Source: Phaffia rhodozyma
Lineage: Eukaryota; Basidiomycota; Tremellomycetes; Cystofilobasidiales; Mrakiaceae
Reading direction: 5' to 3'
NCBI GenBank assembly: GCA_014706385.1
Contig: JACGZH010000007.1
Span: forward strand, 1,515,820-1,579,819
Length of the DNA stretch: 64,000 nucleotides
The translations under genes were made by a program, and so were the position numbers. The notes under the pieces were generated by a model. That model ran no database searches, was not told the DNA's origin, and saw only the letters and a list, made by a program, of their open reading frames with translations. Below are positions 37,308 to 45,686 of the stretch, piece after piece. Numbering within the stretch: position 1 is the stretch's first letter; each line of letters opens with the position of its first letter.

Positions 37308-37379
37308 TGGACCCAGCAGGGATTGAACCCGCGGCCTTTCGCATGCAAAGCGAATGTGATACCACTACACCATAAGCCC
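37308..37379 (-). tRNA. tRNA-Ala(TGC), unit 1
   Basis: The acceptor GGGCTTA pairs with TGGGTCC. The anticodon arm is TTCGC-TTTGCAT-GCGAA, and the T loop is TTCAATC. There is no intron. Confidence 0.93.
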
Positions 37380-37568
37380 GTGTGGGATGGAGGCGTGGTG
37401 TGTCGGCCGGTGGGGCGAAGTGCGGTGCGGTGCGGTGAGGTGCGGTGCGGTGAGGTGCGGTAAGGTGCGGTGCGGTGAGGTGCGGCGAGGTGAGGTCTGG
37501 TATGATGCTATCAGAAACAGAGTCTTGGTTGCAAAACCACACGGAATCTCTCGGCGGGGGGCAAAAGA

Positions 37569-37650
37569 TGAACAGAGGGGGATTCGAACCCCCGCATCTT
37601 GCGATATCAGAACTTGAGTCTGACGCCTTAGACCGCTCGGCCATCTGTCC
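37569..37650 (-). tRNA. tRNA-Leu(CAA), unit 1
   Basis: This is a class II tRNA with acceptor GGACAGA/TCTGTTC. The anticodon arm TCAGA-CTCAAGT-TCTGA has no intron, and a long variable arm follows. Confidence 0.93.
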
Positions 37651-37739
37651 GGATGGGGTGCGTGAGGTGTGTGTGGGTGCGGGAGTGTGCGGGAGTGTGG
37701 GCCGGGTAGAGCGAGTGCACCCTGCCCGGGCACACACAC

Positions 37740-37825
37740 GCCCCGTTGGCAGAATGGTAACGCGTCTCCTTCCTACTGTCTGGTGAGAGAGGTGAAGATT
37801 CTGGGTTCAATCCCCAGGCGGGGTT
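37740..37825 (+). tRNA. tRNA-Arg(CCT), unit 1
   Basis: The 5' part closely follows the fungal Arg(CCU) pattern (GTTGGCAGAATGGTAACGCG). The anticodon is at 37772-37774, with an intron of about 14 nt at 37776-37789. The lower anticodon stem has one T-T mismatch. Confidence 0.82.
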
Positions 37826-38057
37826 TCTCTTTTTTTGCGGCGGGCGTGGTTGGGGTGTGGTTGGGGCGTGGTTGGGGTGTGAGTGGGGCGTGGTTGGGGT
37901 GTGAGTGGGGTGTGAGTGGGGTGTGAGTGAGAATGTGAGTGAGAAGGTGGGTGAGAATGTGGGTGTACACGTGAGACGCTTGGTATGCTGGCGGGCTGTA
38001 GAGTGTGGACTGTATGCGCAGGGTATAGGACTGATGTATGTGGACCCTCCCATCAAC

Positions 38058-38129
38058 GGGATGTTCGTATAATGGTTATTATTCCAGATTTCCATTCTGG
38101 AGACAGGTGTTCGATTCACCTACATCTCA
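38058..38129 (+). tRNA. tRNA-Gly(TCC), unit 1
   Basis: The acceptor is GGGATGT/ACATCTC, the anticodon arm CCAGA-TTTCCAT-TCTGG and the T loop TTCGATT. There is no intron, and a T-run follows. Confidence 0.93.
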
Positions 38130-38296
38130 TTTTTGTCATTTTTTTTTGTGCGCGTGGCGGGGGCGGAGGCGGTGGCAGTACAAGACACTGTGCGGACGGC
38201 GGCAAGACTCTGAGGCACACGACCGGGGCGTGGGAGGGGCTAGTTGGGTGGCGGCGTTGGTGTCTAGGGGTACGGGCCGGGCTGGGGACTATAACC

Positions 38297-38390
38297 GCCC
38301 TGTTAGCTCAATCGGTAGAGCGTCAGACTCTTACCCAGTCTCTTGACAGTTGGCATCTGAAGGCTGGGGGTTCGACCCCCCCATGGGGCT
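38297..38390 (+). tRNA. tRNA-Lys(CTT), unit 1
   Basis: The acceptor is GCCCTGT/ATGGGGC. The anticodon CTT at 38330-38332 sits in stem TCAGA/TCTGA, and a 21-nt intron lies at 38334-38354. Confidence 0.92.
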
Positions 38391-38608
38391 AGCTTCGTTT
38401 TTGTGTGTCGGTGTGATTTTTTGTTTCTGTTTCTGTTTCTGTTTTCGTTCTTTGTGTTTTTGTTTGCTGGCTTGGTGTGCGCTTGGTGGGCCGTCGACGG
38501 TGGAAGGGTGCATGGAGGGTTGAACAGAGGTGAGAGGTGGGTCGGCTGGTGGGTCGCGCGGGCATGTCTGACGATCTGGGCTGGTAGCACGGACAGACAG
38601 ACACACAC

Positions 38609-38681
38609 GGGGATTTAGCTCAGTTGGCAGAGCGCAATCTTAGCATGGTTGAGGTCGTGAGTTCGATTCTTACAATCTCCA
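38609..38681 (+). tRNA. tRNA-Ala(AGC), unit 1
   Basis: The acceptor is GGGGATT/AATCTCC, and the anticodon arm CAATC-TTAGCAT-GGTTG has no intron. A T6 terminator follows at once. Confidence 0.92.
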
Positions 38682-38897
38682 CTTTTTTGTGTCGTTTTTG
38701 TGTGTTTTTTTGTGTTTTTTGGTAGTCTTTTTTTTTTTTTTTTTTTCCGCCCGCTGCCTTTTTTGCACTCTCTTCTTTCGCTCTGCTCCTCTCGGTCATG
38801 CTCCGTCCTGCCCACCACATCACACACCATGTGTTGCACCGAGACAGGCCGGCTGCTGCGAGCACACTGGCCGACCGGCCGGACAGGCCTTCATCCA

Positions 38898-38990
38898 GGT
38901 GAGGTGGCCGAGTGGTCTAAGGCGCTGTGTTAAGGCTCTTTCTATGCCCCGCAGTCAGTAATGGCGCGAGTTCGAATCTCGCCCTCATCA
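38898..38990 (+). tRNA. tRNA-Leu(AAG), unit 1
   Basis: This class II tRNA has acceptor GGTGAGG/CCTCATC. The anticodon AAG is at 38932-38934, and a 13-nt intron lies at 38936-38948. Confidence 0.92.
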
Positions 38991-39161
38991 CTTTTTGTCC
39001 GGCCGGCACGGGCCGTGCCTCTCGGGTCTGCCTGGCCGGGCTGTGCTCTCAGGTGCGGTGCCATGGTAGTATGATGCCACGTTGCAACACTGCCACACCC
39101 CCTTGCTGTCTGCCGGTCCGTTTTGGACTGTGGACTGAATGAACAGACCGTACAGCATCCA

Positions 39162-39232
39162 ACAGCTGTGGTGAAATGGTATCATTGGTGCTTGCCATGC
39201 ACTAGGCCGGGGTTCGATTCCCCGCGGTTGTA
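39162..39232 (+). tRNA. tRNA-Gly(GCC), unit 1
   Basis: The anticodon arm is GGTGC-TTGCCAT-GCACT and the T arm CGGGG-TTCGATT-CCCCG. The acceptor pairs as ACAGCTG/CGGTTGT, with several wobble pairs. There is no intron. Confidence 0.88.
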
Positions 39233-39423
39233 TCCTTTTTTTTTCTCGTCCCACACACCGATCGGCTCTGTGCTGGCGGGTGCACATCTGCCGATCGTCC
39301 GTGTTCGGTCTCGCCGGCTGGTGCGATGATGGTGTGTGCTGCCGTTCGGACGAGCAGTGCGTCTGTGCCGACACAGGGGCAGGACACGAAGGACGTACCG
39401 ACGCGCTCGGTGGACACCAACCG

Positions 39424-39496
39424 TCCTTCTTAGCTCAGTTGGTAGAGCGCGACACTAGTAATGTCGAGGTCAGTCGTTCAAATCGGCTAGCAGGAA
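39424..39496 (+). tRNA. tRNA-Thr(AGT), unit 1
   Basis: The anticodon arm is CGACA-CTAGTAA-TGTCG and the D arm TAGCTCAGTTGGTAGAGC. The acceptor TCCTTCT/AGCAGGA has one T-C mismatch. There is no intron. Confidence 0.88.
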
Positions 39497-39695
39497 CATT
39501 CTTCTTTTTTTTTATTCTCCGTTCATTTCCGTTCATTTCTTCTTCTTCTTTTTCTGTTGTATCCTTCCCTGTCGCCCCGGCGGGCGTCTGGTCGACGCGT
39601 GCTCGTTAGGGTTCCGCACAAAGCACAGCACCACACCACACCACACACCACAAACGACACCACAAACAACACCACAAACGCAGGGAAAGCATGCT

Positions 39696-39794
39696 GGTGA
39701 AGTGGCCGAGTGGTCTAAGGCGCTGTGTTTAGGTCTCTCTTCCGAGTCCAGACCGCAGTCAGTAATGGCGCGAGTTCAAATCTCGTCTTCATCA
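39696..39794 (+). tRNA. tRNA-Leu(TAG), unit 1
   Basis: This class II tRNA has acceptor GGTGAAG/CTTCATC. The anticodon TAG is at 39730-39732, and a 19-nt intron lies at 39734-39752. Confidence 0.92.
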
Positions 39795-39828
39795 TTCCTT
39801 TTGTCCCGGCCGGGGGGGCAGGGCAGCT

Positions 39829-39910
39829 GGGGATTTAGGCTAGTTGGTAAACTGGACGCTTCGCACTGTCGATCATGTGTCATTCCTGGGTTCGATTCCC
39901 GGAGTCTCCA
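39829..39910 (+). tRNA. tRNA-Ala(CGC), unit 1
   Basis: The acceptor GGGGATT/AGTCTCC resembles the Ala(AGC) gene. The anticodon CGC at 39862-39864 sits in stem GACGC/GTGTC, and a 10-nt intron lies at 39866-39875. The D stem pairs imperfectly. Confidence 0.82.
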
Positions 39911-40067
39911 TCTCTTTTTGGTGTGTTTCGGTGTGTTTTGTTTTATCTTGGCGTATTTGATTTCGTTGCATTTCATATGGCATGTTGTGTGTCGTGTTCT
40001 GTGTGTCTTCTCTTGGTCTGCTGCCCACCGGCTTGTGCTCACCGCTCACCGAGCGGCGTCCATCCAA

Positions 40068-40177
40068 GGCCGTTTGGCGGAGTGGTCTAACGCGGTAGCC
40101 TCGAACGAGTCCCCTCTGTGGGACGACGCGACAGCTACTCTTCTCTGAAGGCGTAGGTTCAAATCCTACAGCGGTCG
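40068..40177 (+). tRNA. tRNA-Ser(CGA), unit 1
   Basis: This class II tRNA has acceptor GGCCGTT/AGCGGTC and discriminator G. The anticodon CGA is at 40102-40104, and a 27-nt intron lies at 40106-40132. Confidence 0.92.
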
Positions 40178-40319
40178 TCCTTTCTCTTTTTCTTTTTGCC
40201 CACTTCCGTTCTCTCTGCCTTCTGTCGCGTCGATCCTTCCTTGCTGTCTGTGTTTGCTGTCTCCGCATGCTCACACCCCGCCAGGCAGAGAGACAGACGG
40301 GCTGACGGGCTGCCATCGT

Positions 40320-40413
40320 GCGTGATTGGTGTAGTGGTATCACGCCAAGTTTGGGCACACTTTCTGCCGTGCACATCTCTTGGAGGTCTTCGGTTCAATC
40401 CCGGAATCGCGCC
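40320..40413 (+). tRNA. tRNA-Pro(TGG), unit 1
   Basis: The acceptor is GCGTGAT/ATCGCGC with discriminator C. The anticodon stem is CCAAG/CTTGG with TGG at 40352-40354, and a 22-nt intron lies at 40356-40377. Confidence 0.92.
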
Positions 40414-40546
40414 TTTTTGTTCGGCCCGTCTGGGCGGGTGGCGTGGTCGGTGTAGGGTTACTTGCTGTGTCAGTTGCTGTGTTACTTGCTGTGCTACTCA
40501 TAGGATTACCCGCCACATAGCGTCCGCTGTTACCCTATGCTGTGTA

Positions 40547-40769
40547 CTCTTTTTTTTTTTCTTTTTTCTTTTTCCTCTCCCGTTTTTTCTTTGTCCTTTT
40601 TCTTTCCTCTTTTTTCCTCTTTTTTCCTTCTTTTTTCCCTTCTTTTTCCCCCTCTTTTTTCCCCTCTTTTCCCTTCTTTTCCCTCTTTTCCTTTTTTCTT
40701 CTTCTTTTTCTTTCTTTTTCTTCTTTCTTTTCTTTTCTTCTTTTTTCTTCTTTTTCTTCTTTTTTTTCT
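40547..40769 (+). repeat. Polypyrimidine tract of unit 1
   Basis: Over 223 nt the plus strand has only T and C, built of T-runs split by C, CC or CCC. It lies between the long plus-strand tRNA block and the permuted tRNA-Arg gene. Such mirror-rich tracts can form triplex DNA. Confidence 0.9.
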
Positions 40770-40953
40770 GTCAACGATAGATGCATCAATATAGAAAGAG
40801 AAAAAGACATATGGCAGAAAGACAACAGCATAACAATGGCAACACAGTAAAAACATAGCGAGAACACAACGAGAACACAACCATGCAATGCAATGCACCA
40901 GCAACACAGTGTCAACACAACAGAAAGACCAAAACAAAAGAAGGCAAAGATCC

Positions 40954-41050
40954 TCGTAGTCAGACGCCTTACCGCTGGGCCACTCGGCCAGAGCGAATGG
41001 GTGGTGGGACCACTAGACCAAGACGGGGTTCGAACCCGCGATTTCCTGAT
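40954..41050 (-). tRNA. Circularly permuted tRNA-Arg(ACG), unit 1
   Basis: On the minus strand the 3' half comes first. It spans 41050 to 41015 and reads A38, stem TCAGG, variable AAATC, T arm GCGGG-TTCGAAC-CCCGT, acceptor CTTGGTC and discriminator T. A 25-nt linker follows (41014-40990). Then comes the 5' half, 40989 to 40954: acceptor GGCCGAG, TG, D arm GCC-CAGCGGTAA-GGC, G26, stem TCTGA, and loop bases C, T, anticodon ACG (40955-40957) and A37. The halves pair fully as one cloverleaf and give loop CTACGAA, the same as yeast Arg(ACG). No 3' half follows the 5' half, and no 5' half precedes the 3' half. An 11-bp inverted repeat (40941-40951 and 41090-41100) brackets the gene and could form the helix needed for splicing and circularisation. 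Its expression is inferred. Confidence 0.88.
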
Positions 41051-41283
41051 GCATACAAGCTGGCAGCCGGCCATGACGACCGTTCCACCATCTTTGCCTT
41101 TAGCTTTCGTCTGGTTGTGTGGATGTATGGCCAAGTGGATGTGTGGGCGTTGGCTCTGCTAGGGTTATCCGAGGCGGTGGGCGTCCGGCCGATCCGTCCG
41201 ATCGCCCATCGGATATCGGACGTCGGACGTCGGACGTCGAGCCCCGGAGTACGGAGCCCGGCGGAGAAAAGGCCGTGTCGATC

Positions 41284-41367
41284 GGTCGCCTGGTCTAGTG
41301 GTATGACGCTTGCTTCACATCTCACCCGGTGCGCAATAGGTCGCCAGTTCGATCCTGGCGGTGACCA
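41284..41367 (+). tRNA. tRNA-Val(CAC), unit 1
   Basis: The acceptor is GGTCGCC/GGTGACC and the T arm GCCAG-TTCGATC-CTGGC. The anticodon CAC is at 41316-41318, and an intron of about 12 nt lies at 41320-41331. The last anticodon-stem pair is C-T. Confidence 0.85.
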
Positions 41368-41587
41368 TGACGTCTTTTTGCCCTCAGCACACGGCCACGA
41401 TGGACAGACCGAGAGAAGCCATCGCAAGATAAGATGCATGATAAGATACACAGCCAGCCGACAGAGATGGCAGATAAGATCGACAGACACGATCGATCGG
41501 CAAGAAAGAAAGAAGATAAGATGGCGATAAAGACAAAAGACAAAAGACAAAAGATACAAGATAAAAGCCAGGTCGGCAAAAAGACAA

Positions 41588-41687
41588 GGCGCGATCCCGG
41601 GATTGAACCGAGGACCTCCGTCAGACACGTGTTTCATGCGAGCCAGCAAAGCCCGAAGACGGCGTGATACCACTACACCAATCCCGC
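41588..41687 (-). tRNA. tRNA-Pro(CGG), unit 1
   Basis: The anticodon stem is CCGTC/GACGG with CGG at 41653-41655, and a 28-nt intron lies at 41624-41651. The acceptor GCGGGAT/ATCGCGC has one G-G mismatch against its Pro(TGG) relative. Confidence 0.88.
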
Positions 41688-41765
41688 CAGTGATCGCACA
41701 GGCCTGGCCGGTCAGTTTGTCGGTCTCCAGCCGGCCGTCCGTCCGTCCGTCCGGGAGGCAAAAGA

Positions 41766-41863
41766 TACTCCATATGAGGTTCGAACTCATGATCCTTGTT
41801 AAGCACTAGAGGCACGGACGGCAACCTATAAGAACAATGCGATAACCACTTCGCCAATGGAGT
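41766..41863 (-). tRNA. tRNA-Ile(TAT), unit 1
   Basis: The acceptor ACTCCAT/ATGGAGT is perfect. The anticodon stem is TTGTT/AACAA with TAT at 41828-41830, and a 25-nt intron lies at 41802-41826. Confidence 0.92.
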
Positions 41864-42025
41864 AAAGGTAAGCGTCGGTGGAAAAAGACGAGACAGGACG
41901 AGACAGGACGAGACAGGACGAGAGAAGGCCGCACCGGACGGCACACGCCAGACCGGGCCGAGTCCGACAGAAGACGGCACAGGCGGCAGGAGGAAGGACG
42001 GGAAAAAGAGGGCAAAAAAAAGGAA

Positions 42026-42108
42026 AGGTCCTACTCAGATTCGAACTGGGGATTCGAGAAGGTGAGTCAATCAGAATCTCGCGTGATAACCAACTTCACC
42101 ATAGAACC
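42026..42108 (-). tRNA. tRNA-Gln(CTG), unit 1
   Basis: The acceptor is GGTTCTA/TAGGACC. The anticodon stem is CGAGA/TCTCG with CTG at 42072-42074, and a 10-nt intron lies at 42061-42070. The T stem has one mismatch. Confidence 0.88.
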
Positions 42109-42300
42109 GGTCGTTGTCGGCCTATTGCCCTCGCGAGTCTCGTTCCGGCGGTGTGTCCGCTGGCAAGGGTCCGTCGGCGCGTGTCCGCTGGCAGGTGTGC
42201 TTACATCGCTGGCCGACCTGTCCGCCCGCCGCACGTGGCCCGGCCGGCATGACACGCACGGCCGACCCGATACACACAGCGGACATCGGAGCAAAAAGCA

Positions 42301-42373
42301 AGCCCAAACGCGGATTTGAACCACGGACCTCACCGTTACGAGCGGCGCACTATAACCACTTAGCTATTCGGGC
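42301..42373 (-). tRNA. tRNA-Thr(CGT), unit 1
   Basis: The acceptor is GCCCGAA/TTTGGGC, and the anticodon arm CGCCG-CTCGTAA-CGGTG has no intron. Confidence 0.9.
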
Positions 42374-42524
42374 CTGGTGCCCGTCGCCCGGTCGTGTTGT
42401 CTCTAACGGTGTTGGTGTGTCGATGTGTTGGTGTACCGGTGTGGTCAGGACCCGGCCCACACCGTCCGCTCGGCCAGACGTAGCCCATCGAGGTCGACCG
42501 CCGGGGCGGCTGGGCAGTCAACGT

Positions 42525-42611
42525 GCCTGGGTAGTTTAGTGGTAAAACGTAGGTCTCATACCGTCACCCGAGTGTGATCCTCAGCCGCGAGTTCGATTCT
42601 CGCTCTGGGCA
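42525..42611 (+). tRNA. tRNA-Met(CAT), elongator, unit 1
   Basis: The acceptor is GCCTGGG/TCTGGGC, the D arm GTTT...AAAC and the T arm GCGAG-TTCGATT-CTCGC. The anticodon CAT is at 42557-42559, with an intron of roughly 20 nt after A37. The 3' side of the anticodon stem pairs poorly, so intron borders are uncertain. The other CAT gene of the unit is clearly the initiator. Confidence 0.75.
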
Positions 42612-42859
42612 ACCCTTTTTTTTCCTCTTTTGCTGTGTTTCCCATCCTTCCTGATGGTTGGTGGGCGGCCGGGCTGGGCCAGGCGGAGGTGCGGTCGGAT
42701 CCGGCCGTCAGATGGGCTGAGCATGACGGCAGTGGAAGTGGAAGTGGCGGCGGTGGCGGTGGCGGTGGCGTCGGCAGTGCTGATGACGACGACGACTGCT
42801 GCTGCGCAGAGTCCGCTTGGACGAGAATCTATCCGGACAAACGGTGCTGGCACCATACC

Positions 42860-42946
42860 CGCCGCTTAGCTCATCTGGAAGAGCGTTGGTTTGTAAAGGA
42901 TACACTTGTTCACCGAAGGCACTCGGTTCGATCCCGAGAGCGGCGA
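42860..42946 (+). tRNA. tRNA-Tyr(GTA), unit 1
   Basis: C1-G72 in acceptor CGCCGCT/AGCGGCG is the eukaryotic Tyr identity pair. The anticodon stem is TTGGT/ACCGA with GTA at 42893-42895, and a 14-nt intron lies at 42897-42910. Confidence 0.92.
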
Positions 42947-43168
42947 TCTTGTTTTTTTGCCTTTTGCTTTTTGTTCTTTTTTGTTCTTTTTTTTCTGCCT
43001 TGTGGCTGCTTCCTCTTTGACTGCTAGGGTTCCTGCCTTCGGTCCAGTCCGGTCGCTCTCACGCAGCATGCGCACTGTCTCGGCCAGACGGGCGATGCGA
43101 CCGATGACGTTCTCCCAGCTGCTGCTGCCGATGTAGTGGTCACCGGGGCAGGGCAAGCGATCATATCT

Positions 43169-43267
43169 GGCCGATTGGTGTAGTGGCTATCACAGCAGTT
43201 TTCGGTACTCGTCCGCAAGGTCGTCTTCGCTCGCTGCTGGTCGTCGGTTCGATCCCGACATCGGTCT
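43169..43267 (+). tRNA. tRNA-Arg(TCG), unit 1
   Basis: The acceptor GGCCGAT/ATCGGTC with discriminator T resembles the permuted Arg(ACG) gene. With A26 in place, the anticodon stem is GCAGT/GCTGC and the anticodon TCG at 43202-43204. A 26-nt intron lies at 43206-43231. Shifting the stem by one base would give TTC (Glu), but that leaves no position 26. Confidence 0.82.
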
Positions 43268-43488
43268 AAATGTTCACTTTTTGTGTCCCCCTTTCTTTGC
43301 CTCTTTTTGCCCTCCTTTTTGCCCTTCTTTTTCTCTGCACGCTCTCTCTGCACTCTGTTTCTATCGGCCGTTGTGTGGGTCACTGTCTGTCCGACCGGTC
43401 TGGCCTGTGTGCGCGTGTCCACCACGGTCGAGCCAGGTCGACACAGCTCCCTGTGGTGGGGCAGGCAGACGGGCGGGAAAACAAAAAA

Positions 43489-43562
43489 AGACCCATACCC
43501 GACTTGAACGGATGACCTCAAGATTTGGAATCTTGCGCTGCTACCAACTGAGCTAATGGGTC
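43489..43562 (-). tRNA. tRNA-Trp(CCA), unit 1
   Basis: The acceptor GACCCAT/ATGGGTC is perfect, and the anticodon arm CAAGA-TTCCAAA-TCTTG has no intron. Confidence 0.93.
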
Positions 43563-43719
43563 GCTTGCCCGGAGGCTCCGTGCCCAGAGGGTATGTCGAG
43601 CGCCCGGCTGGCTGGCCGTACAGACGGTGGCACCATGCGGCCGGCTTGCAGGCCTCCAGCACGGACGGCCGGACGGGGGCCAGGGAAAAAACCGAGGGAA
43701 AACGAGCAAAAAGACAATG

Positions 43720-43791
43720 TTGCCAAGGCCCGTCTCGATCAGGCGACCTCCGGGTTATGAGCCCGGCGCGCTTCCACTGCGCTACTTGGCA
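43720..43791 (-). tRNA. tRNA-Met(CAT), initiator, unit 1
   Basis: The D arm GCGCAGTGGAAGCGC, the GGG/CCC base of the anticodon stem (GCCGGG-CTCATAA-CCCGG) and the T loop GATCGAGAC are initiator traits. The acceptor is TGCCAAG/CTTGGCA. There is no intron. Confidence 0.93.
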
Positions 43792-43999
43792 TTGATGGGA
43801 GACCATGGCTGAGGAGTGTGTATGTGGTGTCGGCCGCAGGTCACGTGCCGGTGTCGATGTCAGTGTCGACGTCAGTGTCGATGCCAGTGCCAGCACCAGT
43901 GTCATTACCAATGCCAGTGTCAATGCCAGTCACACCATCGACTGGTGCGACCGACGGTACACCTGGCCATGGTCTGCCGGGTGGGCCTGACAGTCATCG

Positions 44000-44073
44000 G
44001 ATCGATTAGCTCAGTTGGTTAGAGCGTGGTGCTAATAACGCCAAGGTCGCGGGTTCGACCCCCTCATTGATCA
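44000..44073 (+). tRNA. tRNA-Ile(AAT), unit 1
   Basis: The acceptor is GATCGAT/ATTGATC, and the anticodon arm TGGTG-CTAATAA-CGCCA has no intron. A T5 run follows. Confidence 0.93.
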
Positions 44074-44329
44074 CTTTTTCTTTCTTTTTCTAATTTTCGC
44101 CATCTTTTTTTGCCATCTTTTTTGCACCCCTCCTGTTCTCGACCGTTGCGGTCTGTGTGGCATTGTTGTCGACTGGCACGCTCCATGGTGAGCGATGCAG
44201 TGTTGTGACGGTGTGACGATGTGGTGGTGCAGTGGCGACGATGGGAACGCAGATATACACCCGGCTGTGCTGGACAGTGTCCGACCAGACATGGGCCTAT
44301 GGTGTCTGGGCTGGGCTGGGAGGCATCGT

Positions 44330-44416
44330 GCATGCTTGGTGTAGTGGTATCGCGCCATGTTAGGGTCTTTGCGCCTTGTCTCATGGAGGTCCTCAGTTCA
44401 ATCCTGGGAGCGTGCC
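44330..44416 (+). tRNA. tRNA-Pro(AGG), unit 1
   Basis: The acceptor is GCATGCT/AGCGTGC with discriminator C. The anticodon stem is CCATG/CATGG with AGG at 44362-44364, and a 15-nt intron lies at 44366-44380. Confidence 0.92.
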
Positions 44417-44625
44417 TTTTTTCCTTTTCCTTTCGTTCTTTGTTTCCTTTTCCCGAGCGCTTCCTGTCGCTCTTCGTTGTTTTCTGCCACTTTTCACTCA
44501 CTTTTTGCCACTCTCCGCCACTTTCTCGGCAGCAGACAAGCGATGTGTGCACCCGGTGGAGACGTCTCTGACGCATGGACAAGCTGTCTGGACAAGGTGT
44601 CTGGACACGGATGACAGCCATCAAG

Positions 44626-44697
44626 TCCTCAATTGTCTAACGGCTATGATAACCGCCTCTCACGCGGTAGGCCCGGGTTCGACTCCCGGTTGGGGAT
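44626..44697 (+). tRNA. tRNA-Glu(CTC), unit 1
   Basis: The acceptor is TCCTCAA/TTGGGGA, and the anticodon arm ACCGC-CTCTCAC-GCGGT has no intron. Confidence 0.93.
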
Positions 44698-44927
44698 CTC
44701 TCTTTTGGTCTTTTCTTTTGCTCTCGTTTCTTTTTTTCTTTTTTTCCTTGTCCTTCTTTCCTTTCGTCTTTCTGTTTCGTCTTGTTTTTGTATGTCCGTT
44801 CTGACCACTGGTATCAGCGCTGGTGTGTGCCTGCGGGTACTGTGTGGTTGAATGCACGGTATGGGGTGCATGCACCGGCCAGCTGTCCAGCCACCTGGCG
44901 AGCGGACAAGGCTGACAACCAACCGAC

Positions 44928-44999
44928 TCTTGGATGGTCTAACGGTTATGATTTCCGCCTGTCACGCGGGAGACCGGGGTTCGACTCCCCGTCCGGGAG
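44928..44999 (+). tRNA. tRNA-Asp(GTC), unit 1
   Basis: The acceptor is TCTTGGA/TCCGGGA with discriminator G. The anticodon arm TCCGC-CTGTCAC-GCGGG has no intron. Confidence 0.93.
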
Positions 45000-45380
45000 C
45001 ACTTTTTGCCTTTTGCTCCTCTCTTTTGTACTTGCATTTGTACTTGCATTTGCATTTGCATTTGCATCTGCATTTGCATTTTTTCTTTCCATTCTCTTTT
45101 GCTGTACAGCTGTATGGTTGTCTTGCTTTGTTGTGTTTGTCCGTCGACGGCCATCGATCGTTATCTTTTTTTCTTTGGTCTGTATGTCTCCTTCTTTTTC
45201 TCTTTCTTTTTCTTTTGCTCTCTTTGACGGCGCATGTTTGGCAGCACACGCTCCGAAAGACGCACCGAGCACAGCACAGCACAGCACAGCACGCCGACAC
45301 GTGTGCGCTGGGCAGACCAACTGGCTGGATGGCTGTTGAGCACAGGCTATGGGCAGTCGATCGGCAGACCGAGACCATAC

Positions 45381-45463
45381 GCTGTCTTAATCAAGTGGTC
45401 TACGATGAGAGATTAGAAATCTCTTCCTCTTTGAGGGCGCAGGTTCGAATCCTGCAGACAGCT
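45381..45463 (+). tRNA. tRNA-Ser(AGA), unit 1
   Basis: This class II tRNA has the perfect acceptor GCTGTCT/AGACAGC. The anticodon arm AGAGA-TTAGAAA-TCTCT has no intron. Confidence 0.92.
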
Positions 45464-45686
45464 TTCTTTTGCACCCTGTACTTTGCCACCGTGGCCTTTG
45501 CTCTTTTTGCTTTTTTTTTTCTTCTTCTTCTCTTCTATGCCTTTGCCTATGTGTGTCTATGGTTGTCGTTCATGTATGCATAGTACGCACACACCGGGCA
45601 GCCAGCCCAAACAAAAAAAAAAGACGGCCACACCATCGAAGCCATCCTCACTGACACACAGAGCGAGGACCGGAAAAAAAAAGGGA

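Noticed and set aside
40943..41098. A normal tRNA with acceptor GGCAAAG/CTTTGCC on either strand
   Set aside because: The ends pair perfectly, but no T arm precedes the 3' end and no D arm follows the 5' end on either strand. The cloverleaf parts inside fit only the permuted Arg(ACG) order, so the ends are the bracketing inverted repeat.
39600..43030. Telomere-like TAGGG motifs in the spacers
   Set aside because: TAGGGTT occurs singly (for example 39606, 40453, 41160, 43026) and never in tandem, so it does not mark a telomere or an old one.
43169..43267. Reading this tRNA as Glu(TTC)
   Set aside because: It needs the anticodon stem shifted by one base and leaves no position 26. The acceptor and discriminator match the Arg(ACG) gene, and true Glu genes with a different acceptor exist at 44626 and 46843.
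43024..43923. Minus-strand open frame of 299 codons in the array, and similar frames in the other units
   Set aside because: It runs straight across the tRNA genes Arg(TCG), Trp and initiator Met and their spacers, on either strand, and shows only low-complexity and tRNA-derived residues. The shorter versions in units 2 and 3 break at spacer indels.
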